A stretch of 64,000 nucleotides of DNA. Source: Aquiflexum gelatinilyticum. GTDB taxonomy: Bacteria > Bacteroidota > Bacteroidia > Cytophagales > Cyclobacteriaceae. This document shows, piece after piece, positions 54,172-62,187 of the stretch (position 1 is the first letter of the stretch; every line of letters begins with the position of its first letter). The stretch lies in the NCBI RefSeq assembly GCF_024741135.1, contig NZ_JANSUY010000001.1:620001-684000 (forward strand). The letters are read 5' to 3'. The notes under the pieces were generated by a model that worked only from the letters and a program-made list of their open reading frames with translations, was not told the DNA's origin and searched no databases. Position numbers and translations under genes: made by a program.

Positions 54172-55244
54172 TTTGCGGATTTAATGGTTTCTGATTTATT
54201 GATTTTGCCGGAAGGGGTCTTAACAAATTCCTTAACGAAGATGACTTCTTTTGGGATTTGGTATTTGTGGACCAAGTCGGAAATGGAATACAGCAATTTT
54301 CCTGCCTTTTCATTATCTGTCCGGTTAGATTCGATGACCAAGACCAATTTTTGACCCAACTTCTCGTCATCCAGTCCGAAAAGAAAAAACTCTACCTTTC
54401 CATAATAGGCTTCAATAGTAGGAGCAATTTGGGACTCCAAGTTTTCCGGTTGGATTTTGAATCCTCCGGAATTGATGGTGAAATCTGATCTCCCGATCCA
54501 CATGAAATGCTTCTCATCCACGATATCTACCAAGTCATTTGTTTGCAACCTTTTTTCTTTTGACATGGGCGCTTCTATCCAAAGCCTTTTGTCCAGATCT
54601 ATACCAATGGTTACCCCGGGAAGTGTTTCATAAACCAACTCAGTTCCTGCTATTTTGGCCAAAGCAATATGGGAAACAGTCTCGGTCATTCCGTAAGTCT
54701 GGAAAGCAGAGATATTTTCCTTCGAAACAAGTTCAAGAAGTGATTTAGGAGAAGGTGCTCCGCCGATCAGAAGAGTTTTGATTTTTCTCAGTTTTTGGAG
54801 GGAGGGGTTTTGGGAAAGGCATGAAGCTACCTGCATCGGGACCATTGCCACTAAGTCAAATTCGCCATCCACCAATTCTTCTTCGAGAGGATTTTCTTTT
54901 GGCTTGGTCAATATCAAGTCCGCATCCCACATCATTGCCCTCACCAACATCATTTTGCCGGCTATCATTTGGGTATTGAGGCAGCAAAGCAGGCGGGGAT
55001 TTTTTGCCATTCTGAAGAATTTTCTTGTAGCTGTTGCTGAATTCTCCATCTGTATCCGGTCTACAGTAATGGTCTTTGGGATTCCTGTCGAACCTGAGGT
55101 TTGGAGCAAAAAGGAATCCTGCCCCTGCAACCAACTTTGGCAAAAGTGAAGTGCTTCATTAAAATAAGTATCCCCTTCCTCCCAATTTCCTTTTAGGATT
55201 TGGTCAAAACTGTATGCATTTTTTTCAAGAATGATTTTTCCCAT
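54168..55244 (-). CDS. menE: O-succinylbenzoate--CoA ligase-like (MenE)
   Basis: A protein of 358 residues from ATG 55244 (MGKIILEKN); ATG 55253 is also possible. Adenylating-enzyme motifs: LLQTSGSTGIPKTI (P-loop-like), TYGMTETVSHIAL and the C-terminal GRSDFTINSGGFKIQPENLE plus the TPSGKINKSE catalytic Lys region. It is short for the family, as MenE proteins of Bacteroidota are. It is divergent from MenB (81 bases apart), strongly supporting a role in menaquinone synthesis. Confidence 0.88.
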   Translation of the reverse strand: MGKIILEKNAYSFDQILKGNWEEGDTYFNEALHFCQSWLQGQDSFLLQTSGSTGIPKTITVDRIQMENSATATRKFFRMAKNPRLLCCLNTQMIAGKMMLVRAMMWDADLILTKPKENPLEEELVDGEFDLVAMVPMQVASCLSQNPSLQKLRKIKTLLIGGAPSPKSLLELVSKENISAFQTYGMTETVSHIALAKIAGTELVYETLPGVTIGIDLDKRLWIEAPMSKEKRLQTNDLVDIVDEKHFMWIGRSDFTINSGGFKIQPENLESQIAPTIEAYYGKVEFFLFGLDDEKLGQKLVLVIESNRTDNEKAGKLLYSISDLVHKYQIPKEVIFVKEFVKTPSGKINKSETIKSAK

Positions 55245-55325
55245 TGTAAGCATTGCCTTTTCAAAAATCAACAAAATTCCTTTAAGGCTGTTATCTTGCG
55301 TAAAATAATTAAACCAAAAAACAGC

Positions 55326-56165
55326 ATGGAGATCAATTGGAAAACCGCTAAGGTATACGAAGACATAACCTATAAAAAATGTGATGGCGTGGCAAGAATT
55401 GCTTTTAACCGGCCTGAGGTAAGGAACGCTTTTCGCCCAAAAACCACCAAAGAACTTTATGATGCTTTTTATGATGCTCAGGAGGATACCTCGATAGGTG
55501 TGATTTTACTTTCAGCGGAGGGTCCTTCTCCAAAAGACGGGATCTACTCTTTTTGCTCTGGTGGTGACCAAAGGGCCCGTGGTCAGCAGGGCTATGTCGG
55601 GGAGGATGGCTACCACAGACTGAATATCCTGGAAGTTCAGCGTTTGATCCGGTTTATGCCAAAAGTCGTCATTGCCGTAGTCCCCGGTTGGGCGGTAGGA
55701 GGAGGACATAGCCTACATGTGGTCTGTGACCTGACTTTGGCGAGTAAAGAACATGCTATTTTTAAGCAGACCGATGCGGATGTGACGAGTTTTGATGGTG
55801 GATATGGTTCGGCGTATCTTGCCAAAATGGTGGGACAGAAGAAAGCCCGCGAGATATTTTTCCTCGGCAGAAACTATTCTGCACAGGATGCCTATGATAT
55901 GGGAATGGTCAATGCCGTGATTCCACATGCCGAATTGGAGGATACCGCCTTTGAATGGGCGCAGGAAATATTAGCCAAATCTCCCACTTCCATCAAAATG
56001 TTGAAGTTTGCGATGAACCTGACAGATGACGGTATGGTCGGACAACAGGTTTTTGCAGGGGAAGCGACGAGGTTGGCCTACGGCACAGAGGAAGCAAAAG
56101 AGGGAAGAAATGCCTTTTTGGAAAAGAGAAAACCGAATTTCAAAGACATCAAATGGATCCCTTAA
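55326..56165 (+). CDS. menB: 1,4-dihydroxy-2-naphthoyl-CoA synthase
   Basis: A protein of 279 residues from ATG 55326 (MEINWKTAKVYEDI); the open frame reaches 55200 but the added 42 residues are foreign. Crotonase fold with FCSGGDQRARG (oxyanion hole), VPGWAVGGGHSLHVVCDLTLAS and KQTDADVTSFDGGYGSAYLAKMVGQKKAREIFFLGR. The latter is close to the mycobacterial-type MenB, which uses an Asp rather than bicarbonate. It cyclises succinylbenzoyl-CoA in menaquinone synthesis. The lipase gene overlaps its stop (TAATG). Confidence 0.95.
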   Translation: MEINWKTAKVYEDITYKKCDGVARIAFNRPEVRNAFRPKTTKELYDAFYDAQEDTSIGVILLSAEGPSPKDGIYSFCSGGDQRARGQQGYVGEDGYHRLNILEVQRLIRFMPKVVIAVVPGWAVGGGHSLHVVCDLTLASKEHAIFKQTDADVTSFDGGYGSAYLAKMVGQKKAREIFFLGRNYSAQDAYDMGMVNAVIPHAELEDTAFEWAQEILAKSPTSIKMLKFAMNLTDDGMVGQQVFAGEATRLAYGTEEAKEGRNAFLEKRKPNFKDIKWIP

Positions 56166-57007
56166 TGAAACATCTGGAGACAAGTTATTCGACACATGAT
56201 GGCTTGAAGCTTTACCTACAGGCTTGGATGCCGGAATTACCCAAAGCAGCAGTCCTGATTGTTCATGGTTTGGGGGAACATTCTTCCAGGTATGCCCATT
56301 TAGCCAAAAAGTTTGCAGATAAAGATATTGCCGTTTTTACTTTCGATGGGAGGGGACATGGCAAATCCTGTCTTCCAAAGCCGGATGCCTACTTTTCCGA
56401 TCATGAGGATTACCTCAAAGACATCGATGCTTTGTTTGGTAAAGTAAAAACTTACGTTCCCAATGTCCCTGCATTTATTTTTGGACACAGTATGGGTGGC
56501 GGATTGGTTGCCGCCTTTGTGTTGAAATACCAGCCCAATGCAAAAGGGATTGTCCTAAGTGCTGCTGCTTTGAAGCCTGCTGATGATGTCTCCAAATTAC
56601 TTATAGCAGCTTCCTCGGTGGTCAGTAAATTAGCTCCAAGGTTGAAGGTTTTGAAATTGGATAGCAGCAAAGTTTCACACGATCCTGCAGAAGTTAGAAA
56701 ATATGATGAAGATCCGTTGAATTACCATGAGGCAATTCCAGCAAGGACAGGCTATGAACTGCTCAGGATGATGAAAGAAATTGATCAAAAATCGAAAGAA
56801 TTCAAACTTCCGGTTTTGTTGCTCCACGGAACAGGAGACATGCTGACCAATCCAAAAGGATCGGAGGAGTTTTTTGGGAAAATCTCATCTCATGATAAAT
56901 CCTTCAATAAATATCCAGGCCTTTTCCATGAATTGGTCAATGAATATGAAAAGGAGGAAATCATGGGAGATATTGTCAAGTGGATTGAGGAGAGGGTGGA
57001 TGCTTAA
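56165..57007 (+). CDS. monoacylglycerol-lipase-like alpha/beta hydrolase
   Basis: A protein of 280 residues from ATG 56165; the frame is open from 56153. HGLGEHSSRY, the nucleophile elbow GHSMGGG with S109, and an HGTGDMLTNPKGSEEF Asp region match the Hydrolase_4/MGL group. These cleave monoacylglycerols or lysolipids. TAATG coupling with menB raises the question of a MenH- or thioesterase-like role, but the sequence is MGL-like, not MenH-like. Confidence 0.88.
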   Translation: MKHLETSYSTHDGLKLYLQAWMPELPKAAVLIVHGLGEHSSRYAHLAKKFADKDIAVFTFDGRGHGKSCLPKPDAYFSDHEDYLKDIDALFGKVKTYVPNVPAFIFGHSMGGGLVAAFVLKYQPNAKGIVLSAAALKPADDVSKLLIAASSVVSKLAPRLKVLKLDSSKVSHDPAEVRKYDEDPLNYHEAIPARTGYELLRMMKEIDQKSKEFKLPVLLLHGTGDMLTNPKGSEEFFGKISSHDKSFNKYPGLFHELVNEYEKEEIMGDIVKWIEERVDA

Positions 57008-57046
57008 TTCTTGGATAAAGATTATTGGTTAAAATGGTAAGAAGTA

Positions 57047-57076
57047 AAAGGTAAGAGGTAGAAACCGATTACCTTT
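57047..57076. repeat. inverted GGTAAG-type repeat between convergent genes
   Basis: AAAGGTAA (57047-57054) and TTACCTTT (57069-57076) are perfect arms; a run of GGTAAG[AA]-type direct repeats lies just before. It fills the gap between the lipase and the universal stress protein and may be an end signal. Confidence 0.45.
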
Positions 57077-57091
57077 AACCATTCACCTTTT

Positions 57092-57895
57092 TCACTTGAT
57101 CACCAAAAGCGGCACATGGGTATGGTAAGCCATCTCCAGACTCGTGCTTCTGTTGAATAGGTATTCAAAAAAAGATTTGTTTTTGTAAAACATCACCAAA
57201 ATAGCGCCTTTGTTTTTGTTAAGGTAAGATTCCATTCCTGTATTGACATCGGCAGCAGATTCCACCACAAAGTTGATTTCTTTACCCCCAAATTTTTCTT
57301 TTAACAACTCCTCAAGTCCAATCAATCCAAGGTCTTTTTCAAAACTATTTTCAGTCTTGACATGAAAAAATTCGTAAGGCAAGTTCATGTGACCTGTAAG
57401 GTTGAACAATAAATTGAAGAATTTTTCATCTTCTTTATCCAACTCAAGACCTATAGAGAATTTTGACCAGTTTTCCCATTTCGCATTCTGGGGGACTGCC
57501 AACACAGGAACCTTGCTTTCCTTGATAACATGACCTGTATTTGAACCTATAAGAGCCTTTTTTATTCCGCTTGCTCCTTGGGTTCCCATTACAATAAGGT
57601 CGAAATCATCCCTATACGCCAAGGCAGTTACAGTAGATGCCACAGTTCCCTGGACAATTCTATAATCAAATTCAATTCCTTCTTTTCGACCTAATTCGGA
57701 GGATTTTTTTAGGGCTTTTCTTGCATCAGCTTCTATCTGCCCTACTATTTCGGTCGCCTGAGCAGCAAAATCATAAACAGCATAAAAGGCAAACATCAGC
57801 ATGATCGAAGCCTTCTCTTTCAAAGCAATTTTCTTCGCAAATTCGAGCGCATTGTTTGCATTATCTGAAAAGTCGGTGGGAACAAGGATTTTCAT
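57092..57895 (-). CDS. universal stress protein with two UspA domains
   Basis: A protein of 267 residues. The first UspA domain (MKILVPTDFSDNANNALEFAKKIA ... IVMGTQGASGIKKALIGSNTGHVIKESKVPVLAVP) has the GxG-9-GS/TN nucleotide-binding motif. The second is more diverged. Tandem UspA proteins respond to stress or starvation. It stands alone, convergent with the lipase gene. Confidence 0.93.
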   Translation of the reverse strand: MKILVPTDFSDNANNALEFAKKIALKEKASIMLMFAFYAVYDFAAQATEIVGQIEADARKALKKSSELGRKEGIEFDYRIVQGTVASTVTALAYRDDFDLIVMGTQGASGIKKALIGSNTGHVIKESKVPVLAVPQNAKWENWSKFSIGLELDKEDEKFFNLLFNLTGHMNLPYEFFHVKTENSFEKDLGLIGLEELLKEKFGGKEINFVVESAADVNTGMESYLNKNKGAILVMFYKNKSFFEYLFNRSTSLEMAYHTHVPLLVIK

Positions 57896-57994
57896 GGCTA
57901 TTCCTGGTCTAGGTAAAACATTTTGTACTTTCAGGTTTTTTATTTGGTCTCAATTTAAGAGAATTTAAAAAACAAAAAGCTGATATTCATCAGT

Positions 57995-58600
57995 TTATAA
58001 TTTGATTTTTTTCCCTACCAATCTGATAACATGTGCCTCACCGACGTGGCCGATACCTTCATTCAGTTGGATTATCCCGTCAAATTCGATTTCCCATTTT
58101 AGGTTTTTAAAAATTGATTTTAAACTTGAAAGTTCATAAAGCATGTCAAGATTTTTTGGACCACCTGATTGGTATTGGAGCTGGTTTTTCCCAAAACCTT
58201 CAATGATCAATGTACCGGCAACTTTCAGGGCTTTTTCAAATTTGGAATAAACTTCAGCCAAAATCTCTTCTGGAAGGTGAAAATACACCAAGGCCACAAC
58301 ATCAAAAGATTCCGGTTCGAGCATATAGACCAAGGCATCACATACATAGTAATCGATCTTAAGTCCGAGTTTATCAGCTTTTTGCAGACAGTGTTTTTTT
58401 CCGATCTCACTTTGGTCAATTGCCGTTACCCTCCAACCCAATGAAGACGCATACAGGGCATTCCTGCCTTCTCCTTCACCCGGAAAAAGGATTTTGCCAG
58501 GTACGATAGAAGCGATATTTGATTTTACAAACTCATTGGGATGTTCTCCGTATAAATTAGGAGATTGTAAAAATTTATCATTCCAGAAAATATTGTTCAT
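57995..58600 (-). CDS. SAM-dependent methyltransferase
   Basis: A protein of 201 residues from ATG 58600 (MNNIFWNDKFLQSPNLYGEHPNEF); the frame is open to 58627 from a TTG. FPGEGEGRNALYASSLGWRVTAIDQSE is the class I SAM-binding motif, close to tellurite-resistance TehB-like and small-molecule methyltransferases. The substrate is unknown. Confidence 0.88.
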   Translation of the reverse strand: MNNIFWNDKFLQSPNLYGEHPNEFVKSNIASIVPGKILFPGEGEGRNALYASSLGWRVTAIDQSEIGKKHCLQKADKLGLKIDYYVCDALVYMLEPESFDVVALVYFHLPEEILAEVYSKFEKALKVAGTLIIEGFGKNQLQYQSGGPKNLDMLYELSSLKSIFKNLKWEIEFDGIIQLNEGIGHVGEAHVIRLVGKKIKL

Positions 58601-58971
58601 TTTTAGTTTTTGCCCAAATAACTCCAAAAATTTTCATGAGTTCAGTAATAAAAGGTACTTTTTCGGATTAAAATCATGAATAAATGTAACATTCGTCACA
58701 TTTTTTTGTGGTGCTTGTGATTACTTTTGAATTGTAATAATAAAACAGTTAATATTTCAGACTCTGAGTTTTGGGTAATTGGAAATTGGCTTTTATTATT
58801 TCCGAATAAGTTAATTGGAATTCTAAGTTGGTCAAAAAAAAGTAAGCTTGGGAAAAAGGTGAAAATCCCCCCAAGCTGAAAACAAAGATAATTAGTTGTG
58901 GTTTATGGGAGTATCGAAAGAGGGCAATCATGTGGATTGTCCTTTTTCTTTTAAATGAAAAAAGCTGGAAT
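58601..58971. other. divergent spacer with CRP-like site
   Basis: About 370 bases between the methyltransferase and the oxidase genes. It holds the CRP-like palindrome at 58685 and no gene I can support. Confidence 0.5.
58685..58700. promoter_or_regulatory. CRP/FNR-like palindrome
   Basis: TGTAA-N6-TCACA fits the TGTGA-N6-TCACA pattern bound by CRP-family regulators (9 of 10 positions). It lies 85 bases upstream of the methyltransferase start and about 270 before the oxidase start. Whether a cAMP-responsive protein binds it is not known. Confidence 0.4.
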
Positions 58972-59874
58972 ATGGAATTGGAGAAATACATCAAAATCAT
59001 CGGGGATTCTTACTATGGTTATTGGAATTACCTCATCAGCGAAATGTTTTACCCTTCTTGGCACAATTACTTTTGGTGGCTGCTAGGACTATCTGTTGGG
59101 GTTTGGTTATTGGAGATTTTTCGTCCCTGGAGGGAAAATCAATCAGTATTCAGAAAGGATTTTTGGCTGGACGGTTTTTATATGTTTTTCAACTATTTCC
59201 TATTCTCCCTGATCGCCTACAATGCCATTTCCAATGTTGCGGTAGAAGCATTCAATGACTTCTTGGGATTATTCGGGATTGAAAATATGGTGGCCTTACA
59301 TATTGAAACCTGGCCAAGATGGTCCCAATTTTTGCTGTTATTCTTGGTTGCGGATTTTATTCAATGGAATGTCCACAGGGTGTTGCATAGGGTTCCGATC
59401 CTTTGGGAGTTCCATAAAGTCCATCACTCTGTAGAAGAAATGGGTTTTGCGGCACATTTGAGATTCCATTGGATGGAAACCATCCTTTACAAATCTGCCC
59501 AGTATATCCCTCTGGCCATGATTGGGTTTGGATTAGAGGATTTTTTTATCGTGCATATTTTCACCACAGCCATTGGCCATTTGAACCATGCCAACCTAAG
59601 AATCACGTATGGTCCTCTGAAATATATTCTGAATAATCCCATCATGCATTTATGGCATCATGTGAAAGTTTTGCCAAAAGACAGGCCTTACGGAGTCAAT
59701 TACGGCATCACCCTCAGTGTATGGGATTACCTTTTTGGTACCAATTATATTCCCCATGAAGGCAAAGATGAACCACTGGGTTTTGAAGGAATGGAAGAAT
59801 TTCCCAAGACTTTCTTCCAACAGATCACTTACCCATTTATAAAGAAAAAGCAACATGAAAGCAACCCTCAATAA
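58972..59874 (+). CDS. sterol desaturase / fatty acid hydroxylase superfamily protein
   Basis: A protein of 300 residues from ATG 58972 (MELEKYIKII); an ATG at 58930 would add 14 residues. Three or four membrane helices and the histidine clusters HRVLHR, EFHKVHHS, HLNHANLR and NPIMHLWHH form the di-iron site of this superfamily, which inserts oxygen or double bonds into lipids. It overlaps the next small gene by 20 bases. A lipid tail modification in the inner membrane is the likely job. Confidence 0.9.
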   Translation: MELEKYIKIIGDSYYGYWNYLISEMFYPSWHNYFWWLLGLSVGVWLLEIFRPWRENQSVFRKDFWLDGFYMFFNYFLFSLIAYNAISNVAVEAFNDFLGLFGIENMVALHIETWPRWSQFLLLFLVADFIQWNVHRVLHRVPILWEFHKVHHSVEEMGFAAHLRFHWMETILYKSAQYIPLAMIGFGLEDFFIVHIFTTAIGHLNHANLRITYGPLKYILNNPIMHLWHHVKVLPKDRPYGVNYGITLSVWDYLFGTNYIPHEGKDEPLGFEGMEEFPKTFFQQITYPFIKKKQHESNPQ

Positions 59875-60118
59875 TTGGCGATTTGTCATTATCCTCAGCC
59901 TGACTTTGGGTTTGGCCCCTTTTGTCCCTGAGCCACATATATGGGGACAGATCAAATGGATAGCAGGTGGTGCCAAAGGGATGGCTGCTTTAGATTGGTT
60001 TGATTTTGTATACCATGCCATTCCTTGGGCATTGTTGATCAGACTTTCCATCCTCCAACTGACCGGTAAGCTCCCAAAACCGGTAGAGAATCGAACAGAA
60101 GCAAAGAATCCTATGTGA
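59855..60118 (+). CDS. small membrane protein coupled to the oxidase
   Basis: A protein of 87 residues with two hydrophobic segments (WRFVIILSLTLGLAPFV and WFDFVYHAIPWALLIRLSIL). No family was recognised. Its start lies inside the end of the oxidase gene, so the two are translationally coupled and the product may be a partner of the oxidase. Confidence 0.75.
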   Translation: MKATLNNWRFVIILSLTLGLAPFVPEPHIWGQIKWIAGGAKGMAALDWFDFVYHAIPWALLIRLSILQLTGKLPKPVENRTEAKNPM

Positions 60119-60130
60119 TTTTGGTTACGG

Positions 60131-60158
60131 TTTGGCAATATTTCTGACCATAACTTTG
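60131..60158 (+). promoter_or_regulatory. promoter of the rhodanese gene
   Basis: TTTG at 60131-60134 and a perfect TAACTTTG at 60151-60158 (16 bases between) match the Bacteroidota pattern, although the spacing is slightly short. The leader to ATG 60183 would be about 18 bases. Confidence 0.55.
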
Positions 60159-60182
60159 TAATCATAATAAAACGAAAAAAAC

Positions 60183-60518
60183 ATGTTTGATTTCTTTAGA
60201 ACTAAACCAAAAAAATATACAGACCTATTTTGTGAAGATTTCCAAAAAGGTATGACTGCCAAAGATGCTGTTATCCTTGATGTAAGGACAGCAGGAGAGT
60301 TTCACTCCGGAAAATTGAAAAGCGCAAGGAACATTGACATGATGAGTCCAAACTTTATGTCCCAAATCCAAAATCTTCCCAAGGATAAAAAGTATTATAT
60401 CTACTGCCGAAGTGGAAACAGGAGCGGACAGGCTTGTGAAATCATGAGTGAAATGGGATTTGAACACACTTATAATATGGCCGGAGGAATTATCAGATGG
60501 CCTTACGAAATCGTTTAA
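60183..60518 (+). CDS. rhodanese-like protein
   Basis: A protein of 111 residues. A single rhodanese domain with active-site C75 in YIYCRSGNRSGQA and the N-terminal VILDVRTAGEFHSGKL. It could carry persulfide sulfur between enzymes. It has its own promoter and terminator, so it is a single-gene unit. Confidence 0.92.
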   Translation: MFDFFRTKPKKYTDLFCEDFQKGMTAKDAVILDVRTAGEFHSGKLKSARNIDMMSPNFMSQIQNLPKDKKYYIYCRSGNRSGQACEIMSEMGFEHTYNMAGGIIRWPYEIV

Positions 60519-60547
60519 AATATTGATTGGGTTGAATGGTGTTAAAG

Positions 60548-60583
60548 TCCATCGGCAGGCAACTGACCGATGGATTTTTTTTT
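60548..60583 (+). terminator. rho-independent terminator after the rhodanese gene
   Basis: TCCATCGG (60548-60555) pairs perfectly with CCGATGGA (60567-60574), followed by nine T residues. It may also serve the convergent glucanase gene. Confidence 0.9.
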
Positions 60584-60594
60584 CCTTCAATCTG

Positions 60595-62187
60595 TCATTG
60601 CTCTTCCCATCCATTTTTGTTGACTGAGAATCCGAGTTTTTCCAAGCCTGAGGAGATTTCGGGAGCCTGCATGAAGAGCTTCCAACCCAAGCCTGTGCGG
60701 TAATTTTCGATCATGCCCACTATTGGTCCTTGGTCAATTGCAAGATATCTTTTTGGGAAAAATTCATGTTCCAGACTCATGGCATCATAGAAACCATATC
60801 TTCCAAAAACCTTGTCACCGTAGTTGAAATATAGGTTTTTCAAGACTTTCATAGATTCTTCATAGGAATAAGGAATGGAAGAAAGTGCCGCAGTCGGAGA
60901 AATAACCCCTGTATCATTTCCCGGATGGTGGGCATTATAGCCATTGATGGAGTAGGAGGCAGTCAATCCCCAAAGGTCTTCTCCATATCCCTTAAAGTTT
61001 CCCGGATTTGCAATACACCATGCCCGATTGATCAGGGTTTGGTTTTGGTTTTCCTCCCAATAATCGGCATACTCATCATTCAATCCCCTTGGATCCAAGC
61101 CCATGTAAGAGTAATGGGCCCAAAACAAAGGACCTCCCATTTTTTCGGCATAATTGTGTCTAAGCTGTAAAGGCAATCCAAAAGCTTCTACCGGGTTTTT
61201 GATACTTCCGGACCGTGCCCATCCTTCATGGTATGCGGTAGGGTCGATAGTAAAAGTTGGTGAAGCGGCCGCCAGGACATAGGTAATCAGACATTCATTG
61301 TATCCTTCCAAGGGGAAATTCATTTCCCATCCAAAGTTGGGGGACCAATGCCAATACAATTTGTTTTCCCCGTTTTTGGTATGAAAATTCCATTGCATCT
61401 CTTCCCAAAGTTTGTTGATTCTTTGTGATAATGCTTTCTCGTCGTCACTCCCGTTTCGGTAATATTCCCTTACCGCTAGGAGTCCCTGCATCAGGAATGC
61501 GGATTCCACCAAGTCTGCGCCATCGTCTTTTGGGGAAAAAGGTTTGGTTTTGCCTGTTTGGCCATCGATCCAATGTGCCCATATACCGTGGTATCGGTCA
61601 GCTTTTTCCAAAAAAGTAGCCATTTTTTCAAAGTGTGCAAGTCCCTGTTCTTTGCTTATCCAACCTCTTTCAATTCCTGCTATCAATCCAAAAATCCCAA
61701 ATCCTGTTCCACCTGTGGTGACAATATGGGCATCATTTTCAGGGTATTCGCCATCGATATGAATCCTTTCAGGCGCCATACCGGAAGTGGGTTCTGCACC
61801 ATAGTAAAAATACCTAAAGGTGTAAAATTGAACCATGTCCAATAATTCTTCCTCATTCATTTCACGGGTTTGGGTGGTAATCTGTGCGATTTCCTTCTTC
61901 CCTTTGTTGGTGACTGCTTCAATTTTATAGTCTATTGGCTTTCTTCCATCTTCCTTATTCATCCAAAAATCCATCAGCAATGTGTCTGAAGTTTCTGCCC
62001 TTTGTGCAAATTCGCTTCCTTCGGTTCTGGCAAAAATCAAATAAGAATTTGCTCCCTCAATTTTTGGCCATTGGAGTTCAATGTGGCTGTCATATGGAAA
62101 AACAAGGATTTCAACCTCTTTTTGATTGCATGAAAAGACACCTGATAAGGCAAGCAGGCAGCTAATAAAAATATGTCGGATTTTCAT
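60595..62187 (-). CDS. GH144-type glucanase lipoprotein
   Basis: A protein of 530 residues. Lipobox LSGVFSC lipidates C20; a short Fn3-like region follows, and then the large alpha/alpha-barrel of the glycoamylase/GH144 family (MVQFYTFRYFYYGAEPTSGMAPER, GGTGFGIFGLIAGIERGW, DDGADLVESAFLMQGLL, YWHWSPNFGWEMNFPLEGYNECLITYVLAA). Family members hydrolyse cyclic or linear beta-1,2-glucans. It overlaps the penicillin-acylase-like gene by 4 bases and is expected in the periplasm or on the outer membrane. Confidence 0.9.
   Translation of the reverse strand: MKIRHIFISCLLALSGVFSCNQKEVEILVFPYDSHIELQWPKIEGANSYLIFARTEGSEFAQRAETSDTLLMDFWMNKEDGRKPIDYKIEAVTNKGKKEIAQITTQTREMNEEELLDMVQFYTFRYFYYGAEPTSGMAPERIHIDGEYPENDAHIVTTGGTGFGIFGLIAGIERGWISKEQGLAHFEKMATFLEKADRYHGIWAHWIDGQTGKTKPFSPKDDGADLVESAFLMQGLLAVREYYRNGSDDEKALSQRINKLWEEMQWNFHTKNGENKLYWHWSPNFGWEMNFPLEGYNECLITYVLAAASPTFTIDPTAYHEGWARSGSIKNPVEAFGLPLQLRHNYAEKMGGPLFWAHYSYMGLDPRGLNDEYADYWEENQNQTLINRAWCIANPGNFKGYGEDLWGLTASYSINGYNAHHPGNDTGVISPTAALSSIPYSYEESMKVLKNLYFNYGDKVFGRYGFYDAMSLEHEFFPKRYLAIDQGPIVGMIENYRTGLGWKLFMQAPEISSGLEKLGFSVNKNGWEEQ

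Noticed and set aside
56165-57007. MenH assignment for the alpha/beta hydrolase
   Set aside because: Its HGLGEHSSRY and GHSMGGG pattern is that of monoacylglycerol lipases; linkage to menB alone is not enough.
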